A stretch of DNA of 64,000 nucleotides. It comes from Clostridia bacterium (GTDB lineage Bacteria > Bacillota > Clostridia > Oscillospirales > CAG-272). Positions 17,128-25,901 of this stretch are shown one piece after another. Where the stretch lies: assembly GCA_017472285.1 (NCBI GenBank), contig JAFUQQ010000004.1, positions 26,943 to 90,942 on the forward strand, written 5' to 3'. The notes below the pieces were generated by a model. The model ran no database searches. It was not told the DNA's origin and saw only the letters and a program-made list of their open reading frames with translations. The translations under genes were made by a program, and so were the position numbers. Positions within the stretch are counted from its first letter, which is position 1. Each line of letters begins with the position of its first letter.

Positions 17128-19376
17128 TTACCGTCTTCAAAGAGAATACGGAAATATTCGCCGTAATCCTCCGCATAAACGATCGTTCCGCCGATGCGGT
17201 CGGTTTCCGTGAGAAAGGCTGTTTCTTTCTCCGAAAAAACGACAAGTTCCGCGCTTGTAAGCAACTCGGCGCTGAAAATATGTTTATTGACAGGACCGTG
17301 TGAACCGCAGAGGATGACGGTTTCTGTCGGTATATGGGTTTCGAGGGCGGAAGAGCCGAGATAGGCAAATGTTTTTCCGTTTGTGCCGACTTTTGCGGAA
17401 AAGGAAATGATGGGATGTGAGGAGCGTCTCAGGAAAGTCTGTTCGGGAAGTGTGATATTGACTGTGCCAACGGACAGATTGCCTGTTTCATAGATTTTTG
17501 TTTCGATATCGGAAGGCAAAGCGGAAAGGATTTCCCGATAATATTTTTCATCGTTTTCCGTCAAAGGAACGGGGAAGAGGATTTTATGGATTTTAATATT
17601 TTCTGAAAGTTTGCGGAGTGTATTTGCGTGATAACGGTGATAATGGGTCAATACGTAAGTATCGATCTCACATTCATAAAAATCGGCAAGATGTGTGGCG
17701 GCTTCTTTCGGTACGGTGTAACCGCCTGTTGTGATATCGATGAGCATAACATCGCCATTGCTCACGATGCCGATGATATCGCTTTTTTCATCGGTTTGCA
17801 GATAAAGATATGCAGTATCCGTATTCATATGTTGATAAATGCCGTAAGCTGTGCCAAAGGCAATGGTACAAGCGAGAAAAACGGCAAAGATTAGGGAAGG
17901 GCGCAATTTTTTGATGAAAAGTACGGTAAGAATACCGAGCGCAAGCGCCGTGATGATATACACCGCGAAGGGATAACGAATGGAGATATAGATATCTTTG
18001 ATATCGGAAAATGTTTCGGCAAGCGAAACGGTAAGCGCGATGAGCCCTTCCGAAAGGGTTCCGAGCAACGACGCGAGCAGAGGAATCCATCCGAAAACGG
18101 TCAGTAGGATCAGCAGATACAAAATGATCTGTGTCAGCGGGACGAAAATGAGATTGGCAAGGGGAGAAACGAGCGAAAGTCCGCCGAATGTAAGATATGT
18201 GACGGGCATGGTAAAGAAGGTTGCGGCGAGCGTCATGCAGAGGGAAGATAAGAAAAAACAGCAGATTTTTTGTAGGATACGGGGAAATTTTTTTGGAAAA
18301 GAGAAGTGTAAGATTGGCATGACGGTCAGGATTCCGAACGTGGATAAGAATGAAAGCCATAATCCAACGTCATAAACGGCGCGCGGTTGCAGGATGAGGA
18401 TGGCAAACAGCGCGAAAAAGAGTGATGTGACGGAATCGCTTTTTTCTCCGAGGATATCCGCGATATAATAAACCGAAAGCATGATCGCCGCGCGCATGAT
18501 CGAAGCGGAAAGTCCGCAGATGCAAGCAAAACATACGGTGAAAAGGATCAGAAAAATGTCTTTTTTCTTCTTTGAGACGGTCAGCAGACGGAAAAGCATA
18601 TCCATGCCGCCGATGATGACGGAAAGATGCAATCCCGAAACGGATAGGATATGTGAAATACCGAGTCTTGTGAAGGCAAGTCGCGTGGTGCCCGCAAGAT
18701 TTTCGCGTTCGCCGATCAGGAGTGCCGCCGCAAAATCGGCTTCTTCCGTCCCGAGATATTTTTGAAAGTTCTGATGGATGAGGGCGCGGATATCGGAAAA
18801 GAATACGGTGGATTTCTTTTCGGTTTTTCCGATCTTTTGCGCGGTTTCCGCTGAGATCTCAAGCCATATGCCGTCTGCCTTGCGGGAAAGCGCAAATTCT
18901 TCGCCGATTGCCGAACAAATACCTTCAAACGTGACGGTATCCAAAACGGAAAATCCTTCTGCGGATGGCAACGTCAGTACCGCGCCGATATCGGTCTTTT
19001 TGCCGTCACTTTCCGTTAGTACGATCTCATAGGATGCGCCGTAGGCTTCTTCATAATAAATGTCAGTGATATAGGCGGTGAAGGTATGAGGGTTTTCATC
19101 GATCAGACGTTGCGCGGATATTTCTGTTTTTTCTGTGAAATGGATGGTGGAAAACGAGGCGATCGTCGTTGCGGCAGCCATCAGGAGCGCAAGGACGATT
19201 TTCCGTGCTGAAAATGTTAGGGGTTTTTCGGAGAAAAACAATTGCAGGGAAAAGAGTGCCGTGACGGCGAGTGCAAAAAGCCATATGTAATTTCTGGTTT
19301 GGGGAATGAGCGTGTACAGCGAAAATATCCCTGCGTATGCGCCGAATATAAACGCGATGCGTTTGCCGTTTAACAT
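17124..19376 (-). CDS. comEC: ComEC/Rec2-family DNA uptake protein
   Basis: 750 residues with the three ComEC parts: N-terminal DUF4131-like region with membrane segments (1-190), a polytopic competence domain (about 210-500, including LGISHILSVSGLHLSVIIGG), and a C-terminal metallo-beta-lactamase-like domain (about 520-750). ComEC forms the inner-membrane channel for transforming DNA. The C-terminal domain is degenerate: the HxHxDH motif reads HYHRYH, and the GD-type ligand site reads YLGSSA. No comEA is adjacent, so natural competence is not shown. Confidence 0.9.
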   Translation of the reverse strand: MLNGKRIAFIFGAYAGIFSLYTLIPQTRNYIWLFALAVTALFSLQLFFSEKPLTFSARKIVLALLMAAATTIASFSTIHFTEKTEISAQRLIDENPHTFTAYITDIYYEEAYGASYEIVLTESDGKKTDIGAVLTLPSAEGFSVLDTVTFEGICSAIGEEFALSRKADGIWLEISAETAQKIGKTEKKSTVFFSDIRALIHQNFQKYLGTEEADFAAALLIGERENLAGTTRLAFTRLGISHILSVSGLHLSVIIGGMDMLFRLLTVSKKKKDIFLILFTVCFACICGLSASIMRAAIMLSVYYIADILGEKSDSVTSLFFALFAILILQPRAVYDVGLWLSFLSTFGILTVMPILHFSFPKKFPRILQKICCFFLSSLCMTLAATFFTMPVTYLTFGGLSLVSPLANLIFVPLTQIILYLLILLTVFGWIPLLASLLGTLSEGLIALTVSLAETFSDIKDIYISIRYPFAVYIITALALGILTVLFIKKLRPSLIFAVFLACTIAFGTAYGIYQHMNTDTAYLYLQTDEKSDIIGIVSNGDVMLIDITTGGYTVPKEAATHLADFYECEIDTYVLTHYHRYHANTLRKLSENIKIHKILFPVPLTENDEKYYREILSALPSDIETKIYETGNLSVGTVNITLPEQTFLRRSSHPIISFSAKVGTNGKTFAYLGSSALETHIPTETVILCGSHGPVNKHIFSAELLTSAELVVFSEKETAFLTETDRIGGTIVYAEDYGEYFRILFEDGN

Positions 19377-19466
19377 GAGATTCTGACCTTTCGGATTATT
19401 TTTGCGGTAAGAGAAAAAGGAAAGCCTATTTCGGAAAACGGCTTTCCTTTGATGTTCTATAAGAAA

Positions 19467-21074
19467 TTATAGTTTTTTTCTTTCGGAAGCGAGCTTTCTT
19501 CCGTATTTGCTATAGACCGTAATCTTCAGGATGCCGTCTTTATCCAAAGAAAATGAGGGGAAACAATGGTAAGTGTTTGCTTTTCCCCGATATCTTCTCG
19601 GAACGGGGACCGATACGGCAAGACCGTTTTTGGCTTCATCGGAACCCAGATCCATCCAATTCGCATATTCTCCCTTTCCTTGTCGTGCTTCGGATTCGTA
19701 TACGACGAACGAGATTTCTTTCTGATTTGGATTCAAGGCAACGAAAGAAGTTTCGGCTTTTTTGCGGATACGCTTCTTTTTCCCGAATGGCGTGCCTTTA
19801 TAGAGGATGTTATAGATCATTTCGCGGCCATCTTCTCTACGCGTGGATTTGAAACCGTAAGTCATGGTTGCGATTTCCGCAAATTCCAGTTTTGTTCTGG
19901 CGAGCGGAATACTTGTGTGTCCCGCAAAATGCTTGGTGTAAATTGCGGCACCTTTTGCGATGGCTTTGGACGGCTCATGCGAGATGATGTTGTTGATGCC
20001 GACCGTGCTGCCAAATTCGGCGATCATTCTTTCTTTGATTTGCGGCATATTGGACGCGCCGCCGACGAGAATGATCTTATCCAATTTTTTTGCACCAACG
20101 CTTTCCTGATAGGACTGGATGGCTTTTTGTGTCAGGTTGACGGCGCGATTCAAGAGACCAACGGTGGCGCGCTCGAATTCTGTTCTCGAACAGGTCATAA
20201 GGTCATATTTACCGCCGCAACGGAGCGGGATCTCAAATGAATTGGTTTCGGAAAGCTCTTCCTTGAGCCTTGTCACATCTTCATAAAAGCGTGCTTTTTC
20301 TTCTGCCGAGAAATCTTCTTCCCGCAGTCCTTTCTGCGAAAGGATATATTTTGCGAGTGCCGCATCCCAATCGTTGCCACCGAGTGTCAGGTCGCCTTCT
20401 TCCGCTTTGACCTTGTAAGAGGTATGTCCGGACGGATCGTGTTCAACGATCGTTACGTCGAGCGTGCCGCCGCCGAGGTCAAAGACGAGAACGGTTTGCG
20501 TATTCGTATATCTCGTGTTGACATTGTTGCCGTACAGATAGCAAATCGCGGCAGCGAAAGGTTCGTGCAAGGTGTGTACCTTTGTTTCGGGAAGTCCCGT
20601 GATCTTCATAAGCGTTTTCTTGAGCCAGGCATTATAGTCTGTCGCCGCCGTATATCCGCCTGCAATACCGTTGGGAGTCGTGACAGTGATCCCTTCGATC
20701 GCGGATTTGCGGAATTCATGGCTGTCGACGGCTTTTTGCTGCGCCGTGGTAATGAGATAACGGAGATACGATTCTACGATATCGGAGATATCGAAGGTTT
20801 TTCCGCCGGAGGTGACTTTTTGGTTCAGATGATTGGGATTCTGACGAATCCGTTTTTTCATATAGCGGACGACATCCGCGCTATGTAATTTGGCTTCGCC
20901 CTTCAGACAATCATCTCCGAACAGATTTTTGTCTTTTTCTTTGGAATACATGAAAAGGGAAGGGATCCCTTTGACGTGTTTCTCAAAAATATGTGTGATG
21001 GGAAGGGTTTTGCTGTCGCCGCCAATTCCGGCGATGGAAGAAAAGCAGGTGCCGAAGTCGATACCGAGGTACAT
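19467..21074 (-). CDS. Hsp70-family protein, short form (paralogue 1)
   Basis: 535 residues versus about 610-640 for DnaK. The nucleotide-binding domain is complete: MYLGIDFGTCFSSIAGIGG (phosphate 1), VLVFDLGGGTLDVTIVEH (phosphate 2), GDLTLGGNDWDAAL, and adenosine motif ILVGGASNMPQIKERM. A beta-type substrate domain follows (about 400-535) ending FSLDKDGILKITVYSKYGRK. The alpha-helical lid and acidic tail are missing. It follows paralogue 2 by 52 nt, with its own AAGAAAGGA site, in an operon headed by a GrpE-like gene. Clients are unknown. Confidence 0.88.
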   Translation of the reverse strand: MYLGIDFGTCFSSIAGIGGDSKTLPITHIFEKHVKGIPSLFMYSKEKDKNLFGDDCLKGEAKLHSADVVRYMKKRIRQNPNHLNQKVTSGGKTFDISDIVESYLRYLITTAQQKAVDSHEFRKSAIEGITVTTPNGIAGGYTAATDYNAWLKKTLMKITGLPETKVHTLHEPFAAAICYLYGNNVNTRYTNTQTVLVFDLGGGTLDVTIVEHDPSGHTSYKVKAEEGDLTLGGNDWDAALAKYILSQKGLREEDFSAEEKARFYEDVTRLKEELSETNSFEIPLRCGGKYDLMTCSRTEFERATVGLLNRAVNLTQKAIQSYQESVGAKKLDKIILVGGASNMPQIKERMIAEFGSTVGINNIISHEPSKAIAKGAAIYTKHFAGHTSIPLARTKLEFAEIATMTYGFKSTRREDGREMIYNILYKGTPFGKKKRIRKKAETSFVALNPNQKEISFVVYESEARQGKGEYANWMDLGSDEAKNGLAVSVPVPRRYRGKANTYHCFPSFSLDKDGILKITVYSKYGRKLASERKKL

Positions 21075-21126
21075 CAGATCAAAATCCTTTCTTGAATGAT
21101 AGCTTGTTTGTGTTTACTTGAGAATG

Positions 21127-22737
21127 TTATACTTTTTTTCTGTCGCATGCCAATTGATGTCCGCCGATGTCATAGACCGAAATTTCCAGAATGCCGTTTT
21201 TATCCAGAGAAAATTCGGGGAAACATTCGTACGTATCGGCGCGGTCGTGGTATTTTTCCGGAATGGTCACGCGCACGTTCATGCCGTTTGGGACCTCATT
21301 CGCGCCATATTCCATCCAGTTTTCATTTTCGTTTCCCGAAGAACCCTTCATCGCTTCGGATTCGTATACCGTAAATGTGATGGAATCCGCGTGTGGATCG
21401 AGGGCAACGAAAGGAAATGGGCTTCTGACACAGATCTTATTTTGTTTATCGAAAGAGGTGCCTTTATAGAGCATATTGTAGATCATATGGCGTTTATCGT
21501 GCGGATGAATCGCGTTGAAGCCGTAGGTTCTTGTTGCGATTTCGTTGATCTTGAGCTTGGGCGCGGAAAAGATCGTGGAGGTACGGCGGTTCGAGAAATG
21601 CTTGGTATAGATTGCGGCACCTTTTGCGATCGCTTTGGATGGCTCGTGTCTGATGATATGATCGGTGCCCACCGTATGCCCAAATTCAGCGATCATTCGT
21701 TCTTTGATCTGGGGCATATTGGATGCGCCACCGACGAGAACGATCTTATCCAATTTGGTATAGGCGTTATTGGTCTGATAAATACGAATCGCTTTTTTCG
21801 TGATCTCAATGGCGCGGTTCAGAAGACCGACGGTGACACGGTCAAATTCCTCTCTCGTGCAGACAGCCGAGCTGTATGTGCCGCCGCAACGGAGCGGGAT
21901 CTCAAACGAATCCATTTCGGAAAGTTCTTCTTTGAGTCTTGTTACGTCTTCGTAAAAGCGCGCTTTTTCTTCCGCCGAAAAATCTTCTTCCCGAATCCCT
22001 TTTTGCTGAAGGATATGGTTTGCGAGTGCGGTATCCCAATCATTGCCGCCGAGCGTCAGATCACCTGTTTCCGCTTTTACGTTGTACTGCTTGGCAGCGG
22101 ACTGATCGTGTTCGACGATCGTCACGTCAAGCGTGCCGCCGCCGAGGTCGAAGACGAGAACGGTCTGTTTTTCGGTATATTTTTTGCGTACGTCTTCACC
22201 GTAAAGATAATAGATCGCTGCGGCAAGAGGTTCAGGAAGAACGCTGATATTTTTAAGGGGAAGCCCTGCGATATCCATGATCGTTTTCCGAAGCCAATTG
22301 TTATAATCTGTCGCTGTTGTATGTCCGCCGGCAATACCGTTGGGAGTCGTAACCGTGATCCCCTCGATCTCAGGCTTGCGAAATTCATGGCTGTCGACCG
22401 CTTTTTGCTGCGCTGTTGTGATGAGATAATGGAGATAGGCTTTTACGATATCAAAAACATCAAATGTTTTTCCGCCCGAGGTGACTTGCGGATGATCGGC
22501 ATTCCGGCGAATCAGCTTTTTCATATAGCGGACGATGTCCGCACTGTGTAATTTTGCTTCGCCTTTCAGACAATCGTCGCCGAACAGATTTTTATCTTTT
22601 TCTTTGGAATACATGAAAAGAGAAGGGATACCTTTGACGTGTTTCTCAAAGATATGCGTATTGGGGAGTGCTTTGTTGCCGTCGCCCAATCCGGCGATGG
22701 AAGAAAAACAGGTGCCGAAGTCAATACCGAGGTACAT
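21127..22737 (-). CDS. Hsp70-family protein, short form (paralogue 2)
   Basis: 536 residues, same layout as paralogue 1: MYLGIDFGTCFSSIAGLGD, VLVFDLGGGTLDVTIVEH, GDLTLGGNDWDTALA and VLVGGASNMPQIKERM, then a lid-less substrate-binding domain ending FSLDKNGILEISVYDIGGHQ. The nucleotide-binding halves of the two paralogues are close to identical in places, while the C-terminal 130 residues diverge, suggesting separate clients with a shared ATPase cycle. It starts 42 nt after the GrpE-like gene. Confidence 0.88.
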   Translation of the reverse strand: MYLGIDFGTCFSSIAGLGDGNKALPNTHIFEKHVKGIPSLFMYSKEKDKNLFGDDCLKGEAKLHSADIVRYMKKLIRRNADHPQVTSGGKTFDVFDIVKAYLHYLITTAQQKAVDSHEFRKPEIEGITVTTPNGIAGGHTTATDYNNWLRKTIMDIAGLPLKNISVLPEPLAAAIYYLYGEDVRKKYTEKQTVLVFDLGGGTLDVTIVEHDQSAAKQYNVKAETGDLTLGGNDWDTALANHILQQKGIREEDFSAEEKARFYEDVTRLKEELSEMDSFEIPLRCGGTYSSAVCTREEFDRVTVGLLNRAIEITKKAIRIYQTNNAYTKLDKIVLVGGASNMPQIKERMIAEFGHTVGTDHIIRHEPSKAIAKGAAIYTKHFSNRRTSTIFSAPKLKINEIATRTYGFNAIHPHDKRHMIYNMLYKGTSFDKQNKICVRSPFPFVALDPHADSITFTVYESEAMKGSSGNENENWMEYGANEVPNGMNVRVTIPEKYHDRADTYECFPEFSLDKNGILEISVYDIGGHQLACDRKKV

Positions 22738-22779
22738 CTGTATGCAGTCCTTTCTTTGAATGAATATATTTTTGAAGGA

Positions 22780-23532
22780 TTAACCTTCCTGTTTGTATGT
22801 CAATGCGGTTTCTTCCGATGCAGGACGATCGTTTTCAGTCGGCATCGCGGGTTTGTTTTCATCTGTGGAAGGCTTTGCTTCGGAAACATCAGAAACGGGG
22901 ATGTTTTCTTCGTGGTCTTTCTCCGGTTCTTCTTTCTGTACGGGTTCGACGTATTTATAAATATCGATGGATTCATAGATCCGTGAGCGTTCATCGCCTT
23001 TGATGATACAGCCGATCTGATTGCAACGTGCGACTTTGCCGTTCAATGCAGGGTCGTTCGTTTCAACGATGCTTCCGGAATCATCAAGGGGCATTTCCGG
23101 GTCGAAGGCATCGCCGCGTTTATGCATCTGCCATTCGATGCCAAGCTTACCGAGTTTCTGTGCGAGTACGCGGAAACGGTCGTTGACGATATCCTGAAGG
23201 ATCCCCACGTCTTCGATTTCCATGACCTGATTATAAAGCTCGGAGAGCGTGGGAAGCATGGCTTCCATGATTAGATTTGCCTGTACGTTGGAATCGATCT
23301 GTTTTTGTAAGCGTTGCTTTTCGCCGTCCATGCGGTAGAGCTGATCTTCATATTCATCGAACTGCTGCGCAAGGGTATTGCGGAATTCCGCGTAAGCGCG
23401 GTCAAAATCAGACATCAGGTCGTTTGCAAGCGGGTTATATGTGTAATTTTCATTCATGGCGGAATCTCCTTGTTTCTTCTTCGTTAATTTTTTTAGGAAC
23501 GAGAGGAAGGTCTGCTTGATTTTTTGAAACAT
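22780..23532 (-). CDS. GrpE-like nucleotide exchange factor heading the Hsp70 operon
   Basis: 250 residues. Basic amphipathic N-terminus, a helical region with coiled coil (QFDEYEDQLYRMDGEKQRLQ), then a C-terminal domain matching GrpE in pattern: GIEWQMHKRGDAFDP, a VETNDPALNGKVARC stretch and IGCIIKGDERSRIYESIDIY. GrpE normally releases ADP from Hsp70. A low-complexity Glu/Pro/Thr tail of about 65 residues is unusual. Position directly before two Hsp70 genes supports the call. The start follows AAAGGAG and a clear promoter (23578-23606). Confidence 0.72.
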   Translation of the reverse strand: MFQKIKQTFLSFLKKLTKKKQGDSAMNENYTYNPLANDLMSDFDRAYAEFRNTLAQQFDEYEDQLYRMDGEKQRLQKQIDSNVQANLIMEAMLPTLSELYNQVMEIEDVGILQDIVNDRFRVLAQKLGKLGIEWQMHKRGDAFDPEMPLDDSGSIVETNDPALNGKVARCNQIGCIIKGDERSRIYESIDIYKYVEPVQKEEPEKDHEENIPVSDVSEAKPSTDENKPAMPTENDRPASEETALTYKQEG

Positions 23533-23577
23533 GGTGAAAATCTCCTTTATAAAGCGGATTTTTGGATTGTAAATAAT

Positions 23578-23606
23578 ATTATACTACATATATTTGCTAA
23601 ATGCAA
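23578..23606 (-). promoter_or_regulatory. Promoter of the GrpE-like/Hsp70 operon
   Basis: On the minus strand TTGCAT (23601-23606), 17-nt spacer, TATAAT (23578-23583). I see no CIRCE inverted repeat or CtsR box, so housekeeping control rather than HrcA/CtsR heat-shock control is suggested. Confidence 0.75.
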
Positions 23607-23640
23607 TGGCTTTTGACTTGTGTTTTTGATTTTGAAAAAA

Positions 23641-25839
23641 TCAAAGAAATCTTCGTTTCATTTCGTCCGTCCGGAGCTTATCGGCGGCATAGGCGCGGCG
23701 GAGCAATTCGGGAGGAATACAGGGGTCGTATTTTTCAAAAACGGGACATTCGCCTTTGCCGATAAGGTCAATGGTTTCAATATGGTCAGCCGTGATCTTG
23801 CGGCGGATCATGGCGAGCAATTCTTCCGCATTGCGTTCGCATTTGAATGTCATATAATAACAACCGTCATATTCCAAACCGTAGATACCGAAATAGGCGG
23901 AATTTTTTTGCAGATATTTTCTGAGTGTGCGGAACGAACGTGTTCCGAGCCAAGGGACGAGGCATTTTGTATTTCCGCCGAGAGAAATGAGCATCGTTTT
24001 GTCAAGTCCCGCATTCATAAAGACATGGCGCGCGGCGGCAAGACGTTCCTTCGCATTGGGGTTGAGATACGCGTATTCGGTATCGGTCGTCAGGACTTTG
24101 AACATTTTTTCAAGGATGCGCGTATGGATCTCACCGTAATCTCCGGGCCATGCGACTTGCATTTTGCCGGGAACTGGATGAACGTAGATCAGTTTTCTTG
24201 TGAGGTCGAGTTCTTCCACTTCCCAAACTCTGCCCGCAAGGGCAAAACGGTCGCCGACGGGAGGCGGGGAAGATATCGTACCGATCTCCTCACTTTCATG
24301 CTTGACGGAATAATCCTCGCTATCTTTGAATACGGCATAGAATTTGAAACTTTTCGTGAGTTTTTCGCCTTGCAGACCCAAGATCAAGCCTTTGTTTTCC
24401 GTCATTTCCACGTAATCGTTTTTAATCATGGAAATAAGAAGCTCGCGGTAATCTTCTTTATCTACGTTTTCAAAAGGCGAGAGCGAAAATATCTTTTGCG
24501 CGAGTCTTTTCGGCGTATTTTCACCCGATGAAGCAAGGATACTGAGCGTTTGCTGAAACATCAGGCTGAGGGGCATTTTCTTGATGGAGGGCGGTTCCAC
24601 GAAACGATCTTCGATATATAATTGAATCACGGCGATACCGCGCACAAGCTCCCACGGAATGAGTTGGGGCAGAGGGGTATCGGGCAAGGGTTTTTCTTCA
24701 CGGAATACCATGAACAGCTCCGAAATGCCCGTTTTTCTGCCGCTTCTGCCGAGTCTTTGCAGAAATCCCGAAACGGTATTTGGCGCGCCGACGTTCAGGA
24801 TGCGTTCGATCTTGCCGATATCGATACCAAGCTCCAGCGTGACGGTCGCACAGGCAACGCATTTTTCCGCAGTTTTGAGCTTCTGTTCGGCTTCCTCGCG
24901 GATGGCGGCGGAAAGATTGCCGTGATGGATATAAAAAATATCTTCATCCTGTCGGTTGGAGGCGATCTGGCGCAAGGTGGCGGTTACGTATTCCGTTTCT
25001 TCACGCGAATTGGAAAAGACAAGACTTTTTCTGTCCTTGACGCAATCGTAGATATATTCGTAACCCGCATCGATCTCAACACGTACTTCGGGATGTTCGG
25101 CGAGTGAAAGCTCGCGGTCTTTCGTATGATCCTGAATATAAAAATGTTCGACGGCAAGGCGCACGCGGTTCTTTTCGGAAGGGACGAGCGGGGTCTGCGT
25201 CTGTCTGCCGCTGTTTCCCGTGAGCCAGCTCTTTGCTTTTTCGAGGTCGCCGATGGTGGCGGAAAGTCCGATGCGGCGCGGATGATAACCGATGATCTCG
25301 GCAATACGGTCAAGCTGGCAAAGGATTTGATTGCCTCGGTCAACGCCCATCAGCGTATGGATTTCATCGATCACGACATAACGAAGCCCGCCAAACATAC
25401 GGATGATATCGCTGTGGCGGTTCATCAGCATACTTTCGAGCGATTCGGGCGTGATCTGTAAAACACCTTTCGGTTTTTTCAGCAATTTATTTTTATGAGA
25501 TGCGGCAACATCCCCATGCCAATGGAAAACGGGAATGCCGCTGTCTTGCAGAAGCGTATCGATACGCTCGAATTGGTCATTGATCAGACTTTTCAGCGGC
25601 GCGATATATAAAACTTCAACGGATTCATACGGAGATTCTCCGATCTCGCTGATGATCGGAAAAAATGCGGCTTCCGTTTTGCCTGATGCGGTATCGGAAG
25701 AAAGGATCAGGTTGTCGCTTGTATCAAAGATGACGTTTGCCGCCGCGATCTGTATCGGACGGAGCGTCTGCCAGCCGTTCGCATAGATAAAATCCTGTAC
25801 GAGCGGAGAAAAACGGTAAAAAATTTCAGAGGATTCCAT
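23641..25839 (-). CDS. Lhr-like superfamily 2 DEAD/DEAH helicase
   Basis: 732 residues. Motif I SSDTASGKTEAAFFP, motif II DEIH in YVVIDEIHTLMG, motif III GLSATIGD, and motif VI FLQRLGRSGRKTG, followed by a long C-terminal region as in the Lhr core helicases. It should translocate on DNA or RNA with ATP. It carries a start near AAAGGACTTT. A minus-strand hairpin after the upstream vanY-like gene leaves only about 25 nt before its start, so expression may depend on read-through. Confidence 0.85.
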   Translation of the reverse strand: MESSEIFYRFSPLVQDFIYANGWQTLRPIQIAAANVIFDTSDNLILSSDTASGKTEAAFFPIISEIGESPYESVEVLYIAPLKSLINDQFERIDTLLQDSGIPVFHWHGDVAASHKNKLLKKPKGVLQITPESLESMLMNRHSDIIRMFGGLRYVVIDEIHTLMGVDRGNQILCQLDRIAEIIGYHPRRIGLSATIGDLEKAKSWLTGNSGRQTQTPLVPSEKNRVRLAVEHFYIQDHTKDRELSLAEHPEVRVEIDAGYEYIYDCVKDRKSLVFSNSREETEYVTATLRQIASNRQDEDIFYIHHGNLSAAIREEAEQKLKTAEKCVACATVTLELGIDIGKIERILNVGAPNTVSGFLQRLGRSGRKTGISELFMVFREEKPLPDTPLPQLIPWELVRGIAVIQLYIEDRFVEPPSIKKMPLSLMFQQTLSILASSGENTPKRLAQKIFSLSPFENVDKEDYRELLISMIKNDYVEMTENKGLILGLQGEKLTKSFKFYAVFKDSEDYSVKHESEEIGTISSPPPVGDRFALAGRVWEVEELDLTRKLIYVHPVPGKMQVAWPGDYGEIHTRILEKMFKVLTTDTEYAYLNPNAKERLAAARHVFMNAGLDKTMLISLGGNTKCLVPWLGTRSFRTLRKYLQKNSAYFGIYGLEYDGCYYMTFKCERNAEELLAMIRRKITADHIETIDLIGKGECPVFEKYDPCIPPELLRRAYAADKLRTDEMKRRFL

Positions 25840-25861
25840 ATAAAGTCCTTTCCCTGTTTAA

Positions 25862-25894
25862 AAAAATTCCTCCCGCGCCGACGGGCAGGAGGAT
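25862..25894 (-). terminator. Terminator after the VanY-like gene
   Basis: On the minus strand TCCTCC pairs with GGAGGA around a GC-rich loop region, followed by seven T. Confidence 0.8.
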
Positions 25895-25901
25895 TTTCGG
25901 A

